Positions 33,601-42,146 of a stretch of DNA of 64,000 bases are shown here, piece by piece. The position numbers were made by a program, and so were the translations under genes. Source of the stretch: Sphingopyxis fribergensis (GTDB lineage Bacteria > Pseudomonadota > Alphaproteobacteria > Sphingomonadales > Sphingomonadaceae); NCBI RefSeq assembly GCF_000803645.1, contig NZ_CP009123.1, positions 62,001-126,000 of the forward strand, written 5' to 3'. The notes under the pieces are model-generated. The model did no database searches, was not told where the DNA came from, and saw only the letters and a list, made by a program, of their open reading frames with translations. Numbering within the stretch: position 1 is the stretch's first letter; every line of letters starts with the position of its first letter.

Positions 33601-36072
33601 CACGTACTCTCGGGGCGACAGGTCGAGCGCCAGCTCCGCCCGATCAGCGGCATCGAGATCGGCGAGGCGGCGCGAGAGCAGGGCTTCGCTTGTCGTCACG
33701 AGCTGGATGACGGCGCTTTGGTCTGATTGCAGAGCGACATCGATCGCGGGTAGCAGGCTTGGCAATTTCATCGCGAGAAGGAGCGCGGAAAAGAAACGCT
33801 GTTTCGCACTTTCGAAACGCGATCTCGCGGCCGACAAGGCTTGTCCGTTGAGCGTGGAGCCGGTCAGCCTATCAACGACACCGGCTGCGGCAAGTGCATC
33901 CTCCATATTTCGATGAATGATCGCCCAAGCGTCGGCATAGGTGTCGAAATCCTTGATCTGCGCGGGCGTAAGCTCGTGCTCGAGGATATCATATTCGACG
34001 CCGGCGTATGAAAGCGCGCGCGCGGTATAGACCCCCATTGCTTTCAGTTCGCGCGCGACAAGCTCCATTGCGGCGACGCCGCCGTCACGAATACGCGCGG
34101 TGAATGCTTCCCGGTCGACAAAGGCTGTGCCTTCGCCCCAGAGGCCAAGCCGGGTCGCATAGGCCAGATTGTTGACATCGGACGCGCCGGTAGCGGAAGC
34201 ATAGATGACACGTGCGCGGGGTAAGCGGTTCTGAAGTTCAACGCCCGCAATGCCCTGCTGGGATCCCGATGTCGCGCCGAACCGCCCTTCTCCTCCGGCA
34301 ACCCCGCCCATGGCGTGCGCTTCGTCGAACAGGAGCAAACCGTCGAACTCGCCGCCGAGCCAATTCAGGATCTGATCAAGGCGGCGATCGCCACCGGCTT
34401 CGCTCCGCAAGGTGGCGTAGGATGCGAACAAGATGGAATCGCCGATCTCGATCCCCGCGCCCGCGCGGACACGGCCCAAGGGTTGAATATCGAGCGGCGT
34501 TCCACCGAGCGCCTGCCAGTCGCGACGGGCATCTTCGATCAAGGCGCTGCTATCGCTCAACCAGATATGGCGCCTTTTACCGCGCAGCCATTGATCCATG
34601 ATGATTCCGGCGATCTGACGCCCCTTTCCTGCTCCGGTTCCGTCACCAAGGAAGAAGCCTTGGCGGTAACTTTGGCCTTCGGGATGGGGAACGAGAGCAA
34701 GGCCCTTCTCCGGCAGGCGATATCGGCCCGGGAGGTCGATTTCCGTCGCGGCGAGAGCATGGACGATCGTCTCGAGCTGGGCCGTGCTCAAAATCTTGTC
34801 GTCGAGCACCCGCTTGGGAAGCTGCGGTCGATAGTTCGGCGCCGGCAGCGCGACGGCCGCCATCGCGGCGGACTCGACCAGCGGGCTCGGATGGTCCGAA
34901 GGATTATCGAATTCGAGACGCTGGCTGCGCCATGGAACGTAGAGCGCAGTATCGTCGTGGGCTGCGGCAATGGGATCGCGAACCCGATAGTTGACGGTCG
35001 CGAACTCGAAGCTCGGAAGTGGTCGCGCGGCCCGCGGGAAGGACTTGGCTGGAACTGCTCGGAATGCGCCGAATAGCGACACAGGTCTTGTCGATCCGCA
35101 CGGCGTAGGTGGTACGGGAGCTGGCGGAATGTTCGAGCGAGGCGGGATTTCGCGAATGGCTTCAAGAAGGCTGCGCACAGATGCCCTGTTGACTGTCGAT
35201 GGCGGACGTCTGTTCGCGGGTCCTTTGTCGGCGACGATAATCCGCACGGCGACGGCTGTCCCCTTCCCTGCAAAGCCCTTGTCGAGCCGGAGCATCAACT
35301 GGATGTTCGCGCCCGAAGTTGCGCGATCGAACAGCGAGCCGTGTTTTCCGCCGGGCTTGAAGCTGTCCGGCATGATGGCGACGATACGGCCGCCGGGCTG
35401 AAGTGCAGCAAGCGCCGCGGCGAAGTGGCGGTGAGCGGCGAACGGGTCCACGGCGCCGGCGGCGTTGCGGGCGAACGGCGGATTCATGATCACGACGGTC
35501 GGCGTATCCGATACGTGCTGATTGATCTGCGCCGCGTTAAATGACGTGACGCTGCTTTCGGGAAAAAGGTGCCGGAGCAACCCTGCGCGGACCGAGTCGA
35601 GCTCATTGATATGGAGAGCTTTGGCGCGCTCCGCCCACATGGCGAGCATTCCCACCCCGGCGCTGGGTTCAAGGACGATATCGTCGCCACCGATCACGGC
35701 GAGGTGCGACACGAGCCATGCGAGCGCCAATGGAGTGGAAAAATGCTGGGCCGAGATTTGCTCCTCGCTTCGGACCGTTTGCGTGGGGAGCCGCTTCTCG
35801 AATTCCTCAAGCGCCTCGACGATCCGGGTTGGCGTGTCGGGAAGCATCAACGAGCGGAGCGCGAGTACCGATCCGACCTCAATCGCGACGAAGCTATCGC
35901 GCTGCGTCCAGGTTCCGTCGGCCGCGGTGATGCCATATGCCGCGGTCATTGCCTTCGTCGCCAGGCTTCTCGGGAGCGGCGCATTATTATCCTGAAGCGA
36001 CTGTGCAATCTGGCACGCTGCAGCGTATTGGCGCGCTGCCGCAGCAGGCGCCTGGTCGGTCTCGATGATCAT
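33601..36072 (-). pseudogene. 5' half of the split strawberry-notch-like methylase/helicase gene
   Basis: The 824 encoded residues begin after a GGAG site. Residues 100-290 form an N6-adenine methyltransferase-like domain (FSTPLALAWLVSHLAVI, LEPSAGVGMLAMWAERA, VVIMNPPFARNAAG). The first SF2 helicase lobe follows (FLGDGTGAGKGRQIAGIIMD Walker A, LLLFDEAHAMGG DEAH box, IYASATGASDVNNLAYATRL). The frame stops at a TAA (33598-33600) inside the inserted RIT element, between the two helicase lobes. Such giant methylase-helicases are conserved on plasmids and ICEs near ardC and parB and are thought to act in DNA protection or transfer. Confidence 0.88.
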
Positions 36073-36085
36073 GGAAGGGTCTCCT

Positions 36086-36112
36086 CTTTCGGGCCAATCT
36101 TGGCCCCGAAAG
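36086..36112 (-). promoter_or_regulatory. Long hairpin in the leader of the strawberry-notch gene
   Basis: Arms CTTTCGGGGCCAA and TTGGCCCGAAAG pair over 12 positions with one unpaired G and a two-base loop. It ends about 14 bases before the start codon, next to the GGAG site, so it could limit translation. A purine-rich AGGGGAGGGG run lies directly upstream. Confidence 0.45.
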
Positions 36113-36165
36113 CCCCTCCCCTTCTCTCACTCCCTTACGACGGGCATTGCAGCCTCAGTGTGGCG

Positions 36166-37200
36166 TCAGTCATCCGTGGGCGTGCCAAAGTAGGCAAGGA
36201 GACGCCACGCGAGGTCAGGGTTCAGTTCGACAAACTGTCGACGCCCGTCGGTATCGTCGGCTGTTTTGTGAATGAGGCCGTCATCGCACATTCGCTGAAC
36301 AAGGCGGAGAGCCGTGCTCAGCGGCAATGGGGATGAAACGCATAGATCGCCTGTGGAGATCTTTTTCTCTTCGCAATGCTGAATGAAGAGATCGATCAGC
36401 ATGTCCCAAGCCGGCTCCCCCAAATATCTCTTTGATCCAACAATATGCCTGCGGAGCAACCGGCGACGTGCCGTACGCCGTGCATTCGACAGCGCCAGGT
36501 CACGATCGGGAAATCCGGTCGAACGACCAGAATCCCGGAGAAGATGATTTTTGACCATTTCCCGGAGGCCGCGACCATGTGGCCGCTGTCCGATCAGAGC
36601 GTGGCCCGATCGGCTGACGACGATGTGTTCGGTGAGCTCGATTCCCAAGTTGCTGGCGAGAGCCGCGAGTCTTTCCGTAGACGAGATATCCGCTTCGCTT
36701 GGGGTCGGATCACCACTGGGATGATTGTGCACAAGCACAATCGATGCCGCATCGAGCTCCAATGCTCGTTTGAATATGATGCGTGGATAGAGGATGAGCT
36801 GGGCCAGGCTGCCCTGCTGCAGCTGCTCGTCCGTTATGAGACGGCAGGCTCCGTCGAGGAACAGAACCCGAAGTACTTCTTCGGGAAGGCTCCCCATCGA
36901 GGTCTTGAGATAGGCAATGAGTTTCGGATCAGTCGGCGTGATAGTCCGGCCCATAAGGCTGGAGCGTAGTGCTTCGACACTGGCGGCGCGTGCCGCGAAT
37001 ATGAGGGCCGCAACGCTGTCTCGGCCTCCCAGGGTTCGCCGGAGAGCCTCGGGCTTCTGTGTCAGGACGCGGTCGAGGCTGCGGAATTCGCAGAGCAGCC
37101 GGTCAGCTATCTGAAGACTCTCGGAAGGTGCGACTGCAGCGATGAGGGCTGCCAGGACTGATCGCTGCCGCTCCTCCGCAACCGGGTCTGATGCCTCCAG
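36166..37200 (-). CDS. radC: RadC-type JAB-domain protein with C-terminal winged helix
   Basis: The JAB/MPN domain has MGRTITPTDPKLIAYL, EVLRVLFLDGACRLI and the metal site VLVHNHPSGDPTPSEADIS, followed by LTEHIVVSRSGHALIG. After it comes a region unusual for RadC: about 110 residues ending in a MarR-like winged helix (SSPLPLSTALRLVQRMCDDG, TDGRRQFVELNPDLAW). The reading frame is open to 37599, but upstream of about 37200 it overlaps a clear membrane-protein gene in another frame, so the true start (probably a non-ATG codon near 37200) is uncertain. RadC-like genes are common in ICEs; their biochemical role is unproven. Confidence 0.75.
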   Translation of the reverse strand: MEASDPVAEERQRSVLAALIAAVAPSESLQIADRLLCEFRSLDRVLTQKPEALRRTLGGRDSVAALIFAARAASVEALRSSLMGRTITPTDPKLIAYLKTSMGSLPEEVLRVLFLDGACRLITDEQLQQGSLAQLILYPRIIFKRALELDAASIVLVHNHPSGDPTPSEADISSTERLAALASNLGIELTEHIVVSRSGHALIGQRPHGRGLREMVKNHLLRDSGRSTGFPDRDLALSNARRTARRRLLRRHIVGSKRYLGEPAWDMLIDLFIQHCEEKKISTGDLCVSSPLPLSTALRLVQRMCDDGLIHKTADDTDGRRQFVELNPDLAWRLLAYFGTPTDD

Positions 37201-37583
37201 GTTGCGGCGGCGAGGAGCGGCGGCAGAAGCCAGGAGGCAGCAACCTGCATCGTCAAATAGGCAATCGGATGCATCCCCACGTCCGCCAGCCGGCTGAAGT
37301 GCGCCAGAAGTGGCAAAGTCTGCAGGACAGCTGCCACCATCGGCCAGAAGCGATGTGCTGTCATCGCCAACATGAAGGTCAAAAGTGCCGCAATCAGGTC
37401 GAGAGCCAGATGGGCGGTATCGACGCTCGCGAACTGCGCAGGGATCAGAAGATGAACCAGCTGGTCGACGACGAGCATGCCCAGGAGGATTGTCGCCATC
37501 ATCCGTTCGGGGCCCCCTCCCTTCCATAGCGCGTAGGCCGAAGCCATCAGCAGCAAGATCAAGAATATGACTATCCGCAACAT
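37107..37583 (-). CDS. Small polytopic membrane protein overlapping radC
   Basis: The 158-residue product has about five hydrophobic segments (IVIFLILLLMASAYALW, MMATILLGMLVVDQLVHLLI, LALDLIAALLTFMLAMTA, MVAAVLQTLPLLAHF, MQVAASWLLPPLLAAATW) and a basic C-terminus. The N-terminal hydrophobic composition and GGGGAAGA site leave little doubt that it is coding. Its 3' end overlaps the start region of the radC-like gene by roughly 90 bases in another frame. The family and function are unknown. Confidence 0.75.
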   Translation of the reverse strand: MLRIVIFLILLLMASAYALWKGGGPERMMATILLGMLVVDQLVHLLIPAQFASVDTAHLALDLIAALLTFMLAMTAHRFWPMVAAVLQTLPLLAHFSRLADVGMHPIAYLTMQVAASWLLPPLLAAATWRHQTRLRRSGSDQSWQPSSLQSHLPRVFR

Positions 37584-37621
37584 TCTTCCCCGAAATCATG
37601 CTGATGGCTCCCAGTCAAGTT

Positions 37622-37951
37622 TCAGGCGACGAGGGCAAGCTGCGCGCCGGTTGCTTTGGCCTGATTTGGGCATCGGTGCACATCGAGACCCGCGGTCTCC
37701 TGCGCGATGTCCGCGAGCTCGCCATGGACACGCAAGACGTCACCGCTTACCTCGACCAGCGAAAGCTGAGCCTTTGCGAGACGCATGATCGATGCCTGGC
37801 CAGTCTTGGGCGCCACGCCAACGCGCTGCCGGGCAGTGACGACGCTCGTCATAAGGGTCGAGACGGCGATGAGGGCGCTGTCGAGGCTTGCTTCGGCAAG
37901 GGGAACGTCCTGCTGAAGTCGCAGGGTCATTGCATTGAGATTCTCAGGCAT
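37622..37951 (-). CDS. Hypothetical helical protein (109 residues)
   Basis: A GGAG site six bases before the ATG supports the start (MPENLNAMTLRLQQDVPLAE). The sequence is helical with a regular Leu/Val pattern (LAKAQLSLVEVSGDVLRVHG) and no Trp. I do not recognise it. It lies between the HTH-TM gene and the membrane-protein gene on the same strand and is probably in one transcription unit with them. Confidence 0.6.
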   Translation of the reverse strand: MPENLNAMTLRLQQDVPLAEASLDSALIAVSTLMTSVVTARQRVGVAPKTGQASIMRLAKAQLSLVEVSGDVLRVHGELADIAQETAGLDVHRCPNQAKATGAQLALVA

Positions 37952-38013
37952 AACTTCTCCTTCCCCGGAAGCGAAGGACTTCCGAGCATTTGTTGGCGTT
38001 GCTTTTCAAAAGT

Positions 38014-38709
38014 TCAGCCGGAGACGAGCCGGGTCAGAGTCTCGGAAATTCCCAGACTTGCATGAACGACAAGCAGCAAAGCGACCAGCATTGTCATCAT
38101 GAGCGCGAGGCGCGCCAAACCTTTATGATCCCGTCTCCAGATGAGCCCGAGCGGATCAGAAAGCCCTTCCACCGGTCCATCCGTGCTCCGAGCGGCGACT
38201 GCCATGTCGGTCAGGTGGATTACGGTCGAGGGGTCTCCCTCCGCGAAGTCAGATGGCACGATTTCCGCGCTGTCTGGAATGTGCATTGGATCATATGTGA
38301 TCCGATCATACTTTTTCTTGAGGCGCGCATATTCGACTGCTGCCTGATCGCGTGTATCGACACCAAGGATGGATCGAGCCTTTGTAAGGCGCTGGTCGAC
38401 CGTCGGCTTCGCCAGGCCGATCATGCGCGCGATCTCCTTCGAAGTTTTTCGTTCGAGCAGCGGGTCGAGGCAGGCGCGGTGCTTGCTCGTCAACCGCGAC
38501 CAGCGCTCGAAGTCGGCCTCATCGCTCACGACAGCACCCGGCACCCTGGCGAGCCGGACATCCCGCGACGGTCCCTCTCGCGCCACGGCACAGCGTTGCC
38601 GCCCCACCGGAATGGGACGGACCATTAGCGCGCAACATCGCTCGCTCCCCTCGATCGACACTCGATCGTTATGGTCCGAAACATCGCGCGAGGCGGTTGA
38701 TCCGGACAT
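38014..38709 (-). CDS. Membrane-anchored LuxR-type HTH regulator
   Basis: The start is placed at 38709 (MSGSTASRDVSDHNDR); the longer frame to 38751 is also possible. A GerE-like HTH is centred on residues about 75-125 (LTSKHRACLDPLLERKTSKE, IARMIGLAKPTVDQRLTKAR). The C-terminus carries a single membrane segment (LALMMTMLVALLLVVHASLG). There is no receiver or autoinducer domain. A DNA-binding N-terminus tethered to the inner membrane suggests it reads membrane state or a membrane partner. It is the first gene of the minus-strand group leading to radC. Confidence 0.75.
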   Translation of the reverse strand: MSGSTASRDVSDHNDRVSIEGSERCCALMVRPIPVGRQRCAVAREGPSRDVRLARVPGAVVSDEADFERWSRLTSKHRACLDPLLERKTSKEIARMIGLAKPTVDQRLTKARSILGVDTRDQAAVEYARLKKKYDRITYDPMHIPDSAEIVPSDFAEGDPSTVIHLTDMAVAARSTDGPVEGLSDPLGLIWRRDHKGLARLALMMTMLVALLLVVHASLGISETLTRLVSG

Positions 38710-38819
38710 CTCTACATCTCTGTTAATAGGGCAAGAAGGCCATATCCGCAAACCGGCGGTCGGGGCTTAATGGTGCCAATTTGGAAGTTTAAGACATGAT
38801 TGGCCAGATATGGACTATT

Positions 38820-38845
38820 TTAGCTTGCCTACAGGCTGCGGCTAA
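38820..38845. promoter_or_regulatory. Nested inverted repeat upstream of vapBC
   Basis: Outer arms TTAGC and GCTAA enclose inner arms GCCT and AGGC separated by two bases. It lies 44 bases before the vapB ATG, where an autoregulatory VapBC operator would be expected. The assignment is inference. Confidence 0.4.
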
Positions 38846-38888
38846 GCGACAATGTTGGCATCCTTGAACATCGTCTAGGGGTTTCGTC

Positions 38889-39137
38889 ATGAGCGTTCAC
38901 AAGGCTCGTATCGTGTCGGGCGGCAGGCTTCAGATTCCGGCGGACGTGCGTAAGGCGCTCGGGATCGCCGATGGGGACGATGTGCGCCTCGAGGTTGTCG
39001 ACGGAGAGTTGCGCGTCCGATCATTCCAGACAGCGCTTGGCCGTGTGCGAGCTCTTGTCCGCCACCATGTCCCGGCCAGCGCTTCGCTGGCCGACGAATT
39101 GATCGCGGATCGCCGGTCGGAGGCGGCGCGTGACTGA
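38889..39137 (+). CDS. vapB: AbrB/MazE-type antitoxin of a VapBC pair
   Basis: The 82-residue protein has an N-terminal swapped-hairpin AbrB domain (ARIVSGGRLQIPADVRKALG, then GDDVRLEVVDGELRVRS) and a C-terminal tail that would wrap around the toxin. It overlaps the toxin gene by eight bases, the usual arrangement. It would neutralise the PIN toxin and repress the promoter. Confidence 0.9.
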   Translation: MSVHKARIVSGGRLQIPADVRKALGIADGDDVRLEVVDGELRVRSFQTALGRVRALVRHHVPASASLADELIADRRSEAARD

Positions 39138-39513
39138 TTATGTGCTTGATGCCTCCGCCGTTCTCGCCGTGATTCAGGAAGAGCCTGGAGCGGAGCGGAT
39201 CGAAGCGCATCTAGACACCGGCTGCATCAGCGCGGTGAATCTGGCCGAAGTTGTGGGCAAGCTGCAAGATCGGGGGCTTGGCGACAACGAAATCGATGAA
39301 CTGATTGCCTTGCTCGACCTCGACACACGCATTTTGGACAAGGATGGTGCGGTGTTCATGGGCAAGCTGCGGCAATCCACGAAGGTCGCCGGCCTTTCGC
39401 TTGGCGACCGGGCTTGCCTTGCACTCGCACACTCCCTCGGGGCGACGGCTATCACCATGGACCGGGCGTGGAAGGATCTCGAAATCGGCGTCGCCATCGA
39501 AGTTGCCCGGTGA
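39130..39513 (+). CDS. vapC: PIN-domain toxin VapC
   Basis: The 127-residue PIN ribonuclease has the four acidic positions: Asp7 in YVLDASAVLAV, Glu41 in SAVNLAEVVGKL, Asp94 in LSLGDRACLALA, and Asp112 in ITMDRAW. It is translated from a start inside the antitoxin gene. VapC toxins cleave tRNA or rRNA when the antitoxin is lost. The pair could stabilise the surrounding accessory region. Confidence 0.92.
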   Translation: MTDYVLDASAVLAVIQEEPGAERIEAHLDTGCISAVNLAEVVGKLQDRGLGDNEIDELIALLDLDTRILDKDGAVFMGKLRQSTKVAGLSLGDRACLALAHSLGATAITMDRAWKDLEIGVAIEVAR

Positions 39514-39550
39514 TGAGACTGCAGCACACCTATAACGCACACGGAACCGC

Positions 39551-40474
39551 ATGATGCGTACCGAGATCGACTTCCTGCCGCATCGCAAGCAGCGCGAGCT
39601 GGATATTATCGTCGAGATATTGTTTCAGGGCTTGCGCGCCGCGACGGAGAATGCCGTTGGCGCGCGCCGCAACGGCAGGATTCTCAAGGTCATCCTGTTC
39701 GGCTCCTATGCCCGCGGCGATTGGGTCGAGGCGCCGCAGGACGCCAACCAGTATCGCTCGGACTATGACATCCTCGTCATCGTCAACCAGAATGAGCTCG
39801 CAGACCGCGCGACCTATTGGGAGGATGCCGAGCGCCGAATCAGCGACGCCTATCTGCTCGAGAAGGTGATCAAGACGCCGGCGAATTTCATCGTCCATTC
39901 GCTTCAGGAAGTGAATGACGCGCTCGCCCATGGCCGCGTCTTCTTCATGGAGATCGTGAAGGATGGCGTCATCCTCTACCAGTCGGACGACAAGGAGCTT
40001 GGCAAGCCAAAGCCGAAGACGCCCGAGATGGCCCTGCAGGCAGCGCAGGACTATTTCGAGGAATACATGGGCGATGCGACACGATTTTTCGATCTTTACC
40101 GGACAGCGGTCGAGAAAGAATACAATAAGGAAGCGGCCTTCCTCCTCCATCAGGTCGTCGAAAACCTCTATCAGGGCCTGCTATTGGTCCTCAAATTCTA
40201 CACGCCCTACGACCACAATATCCTGTTCCTGCGGGAAATGGCCGAACAGCTGGATCGCCATCTGTACGATGCCTGGCCCCGCGGCACCCGCGCGGAGCGC
40301 GCGATGTACCAGAAGCTCAAGGACGCCTATCGGAAGGCGCGCTATTCGCGTCACTACAAGATTTCGCGCGAGGAGCTGGACTGGCTGTCGGGTCGCGTTG
40401 AGACCCTCGGTCAGCGCGTTCATGAGATCTGCTCGGCACGGATCGCCGCGCTGGAGGCCGAAGCGAAGGCATAG
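39551..40474 (+). CDS. MNT-HEPN fusion protein (nucleotidyltransferase plus HEPN)
   Basis: The 307-residue product has an N-terminal minimal nucleotidyltransferase (ILFGSYARGDWVEAP with the GSxxRGD-type loop, YRSDYDILVIV with the DxD pair) and a C-terminal HEPN domain (AAFLLHQVVENLYQGLLLVL, and RKARYSRHYKISREEL with an R-x4-6-H type motif). Usually MNT and HEPN are separate genes of a toxin-antitoxin pair, the MNT modifying HEPN by adenylylation; here both are in one chain. It lies 38 bases after vapC. Role in defence or stress is inferred. Confidence 0.8.
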   Translation: MMRTEIDFLPHRKQRELDIIVEILFQGLRAATENAVGARRNGRILKVILFGSYARGDWVEAPQDANQYRSDYDILVIVNQNELADRATYWEDAERRISDAYLLEKVIKTPANFIVHSLQEVNDALAHGRVFFMEIVKDGVILYQSDDKELGKPKPKTPEMALQAAQDYFEEYMGDATRFFDLYRTAVEKEYNKEAAFLLHQVVENLYQGLLLVLKFYTPYDHNILFLREMAEQLDRHLYDAWPRGTRAERAMYQKLKDAYRKARYSRHYKISREELDWLSGRVETLGQRVHEICSARIAALEAEAKA

Positions 40475-40731
40475 GGTCAGCGCCGTGCCCCGCCAGCCGA
40501 TCGTTGCCGGAACGGACGAGACCCGGAACGGGGCTCGGTCGAAGCGAAGCGGAGATAGAGCGGCGATCCCGAAGGGAGGCGCCCCTCCCCAGCCAACATC
40601 GCTGCTCCGCGTGAGAATTGTCGAGAACGCAGACATCTGCCGAAATGCTCCACAACTTGGCGTTGTCTGCTCGGCATGTTGGCGCTAGCCTAGCCAAGAT
40701 TTCTGCCTAGCGGAGAAAAGGGGACCGGTCC
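40475..40731. other. Gap with a GGGAGG-CGCC-CCTCCC hairpin
   Basis: About 250 bases without a gene between the MNT-HEPN and NUDIX genes. A GC-rich hairpin, GGGAGGCGCCCCTCCC near 40576-40591, could end transcription from upstream. Confidence 0.4.
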
Positions 40732-41355
40732 TTGGAACCACAATGGCTCACCTACGGGAAACGGCTTCAGAGCATCGCTTCGACGGGGCTTCACTTCACG
40801 CGTGATCGGTTCGACCGGGAACGATATGAAGAGATCGCCACGATCGCCAACGAAATGCTGTCCGCTCTCGGTGATGTCCCGATCGAACGCATCTCAGACC
40901 TCATACCGGATTTTGCGCGTGGATATGCGACGCCCAAGGTGGACGTGCGTGGGGCGCTCGTCGAGGAGAACATGATACTTCTCGTGCGCGAGGAGTGCGA
41001 TGGATTGTGGACGCTCCCGGGCGGCTTTGCCGACGTTGGTCTCTCCCCTGCTCGCAATATCGAGAAGGAGATGAGAGAAGAGGCAGGGTTGAAGGTTTCA
41101 GCCCGGCGCCTCTTCGGCGTTCGACACAAAGCCAGTTCAGGCTATCCCGCCGACGTCCGCGACTTTTACAAAATGTTTTTCCTCTGCGACCGGACTGATA
41201 ACGCGCTTCCCGAACCGGGTCTCGAAACCATCGAGGCGCGTTTCTTCGGGATCGACGATTTGCCGCCCTTGTCGAGAGGGCGGACGATCGAGGCCGACAT
41301 TCACGCCGCCTTTGCCTATGCCACCGATACGACAAAGCCTGCATTCTTCGACTAA
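40732..41355 (+). CDS. NUDIX hydrolase with degenerate Nudix box
   Basis: The 207-residue product uses a TTG start preceded by AAAAGGGG. An N-terminal helical domain (WLTYGKRLQSIASTGLHFTR, YEEIATIANEML) of the kind fused to ADP-ribose-type NUDIX enzymes precedes the Nudix fold. The box reads GFADVGLSPARNIEKEMREE then AGL: the core Glu-Glu is kept, but the first Glu is Leu and the Arg is Lys relative to Gx5Ex7REUxEExGU. Activity on a nucleoside diphosphate derivative is likely but may be altered. Confidence 0.85.
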   Translation: MEPQWLTYGKRLQSIASTGLHFTRDRFDRERYEEIATIANEMLSALGDVPIERISDLIPDFARGYATPKVDVRGALVEENMILLVREECDGLWTLPGGFADVGLSPARNIEKEMREEAGLKVSARRLFGVRHKASSGYPADVRDFYKMFFLCDRTDNALPEPGLETIEARFFGIDDLPPLSRGRTIEADIHAAFAYATDTTKPAFFD

Positions 41356-41373
41356 GGTTGGCTCGATAGCAAT

Positions 41374-41985
41374 ATGACTGATCAAATCGCCCGGATTCGC
41401 ATCACGCTCGAAGACATGAAGCCAGCCATCTGGCGCCGTGTCGAGCTGCCCGTGACCAACAGCCTAAAGACGCTGCATCTTGCGATCCAAGCCTGCATGC
41501 TCTTCGAGAACTACCATCTGTTTCGGTTCGAGATTGGCGATGCCGCCTATGGCATCCGCTTCGACGATGATGATGCTTTCATGATCCGCACCCGCGACGC
41601 CGCCAATATGCGTATCGGCAAGCTCGTCGAGTGCGGCGTCACCAGCTTCACCTACACTTATGACTTCGGGGATAATTGGCGCCATCGTGTGGAGATCGAA
41701 GAGGTGACGTCAGCAATTCCCGCGACGGACTATCCGCGGTTCGTCGATGGTGAACGGCGAGCCCCGCCCGAAGATGTCGGCGGCACGCCGGGGTTTGAAG
41801 AATTTCTTAAGGCTATGGCGAAGCCGCGCCATCCTGAGCGCGCGTCCATGGTCCAATGGTATGGCGCCATATTCGATCCCGCCGATACTAGCCCCGACGA
41901 GGTCAACGCACGGATGGCGATCCTCGCCAAGCGCCGGGCACTAGGAAGAGCAGCCTACGCCGACGCCAAATCTCGCGACAGTTAA
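41374..41985 (+). CDS. Plasmid pRiA4b ORF-3 family protein
   Basis: The 203-residue protein starts MTDQIARIRITLEDMKPAIW and continues RRVELPVTNSLKTLHLAIQA, FENYHLFRFEIG, and FTYTYDFGDNWRHRVEIEEV, which together are the signature of the pRiA4b ORF-3 family. The family is widespread on plasmids and near defence and toxin genes; its function is unknown. It follows the NUDIX gene by 18 bases. A truncated second copy lies 62 bases downstream. Confidence 0.88.
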   Translation: MTDQIARIRITLEDMKPAIWRRVELPVTNSLKTLHLAIQACMLFENYHLFRFEIGDAAYGIRFDDDDAFMIRTRDAANMRIGKLVECGVTSFTYTYDFGDNWRHRVEIEEVTSAIPATDYPRFVDGERRAPPEDVGGTPGFEEFLKAMAKPRHPERASMVQWYGAIFDPADTSPDEVNARMAILAKRRALGRAAYADAKSRDS

Positions 41986-42047
41986 TCGATCGCCGCTTCC
42001 TGATCACGCTTACCGTTGGTCCTTTCAGCTAAGGATCCCGACGCTAT

Positions 42048-42146
42048 ATGACCGATGAGATCGTCCCGATTTGCATCACGATAGAAGACAGGAAACCCGC
42101 CATCTGGCGCAGTGTCGAAATTCCCGTCGGCAACAGCCTCAAGTGA
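42048..42146 (+). pseudogene. N-terminal remnant of a second pRiA4b ORF-3-like gene
   Basis: ATG 42048 opens a 32-codon frame MTDEIVPICITIEDRKPAIW then RSVEIPVGNSLK and stops. It matches residues 1-32 of the gene at 41374 at most positions. The homology ends just where the 3' end of the opposite-strand STAND gene begins (its stop is at 42139-42141). The remainder of the copy is not seen on the other side of the island. Confidence 0.75.
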
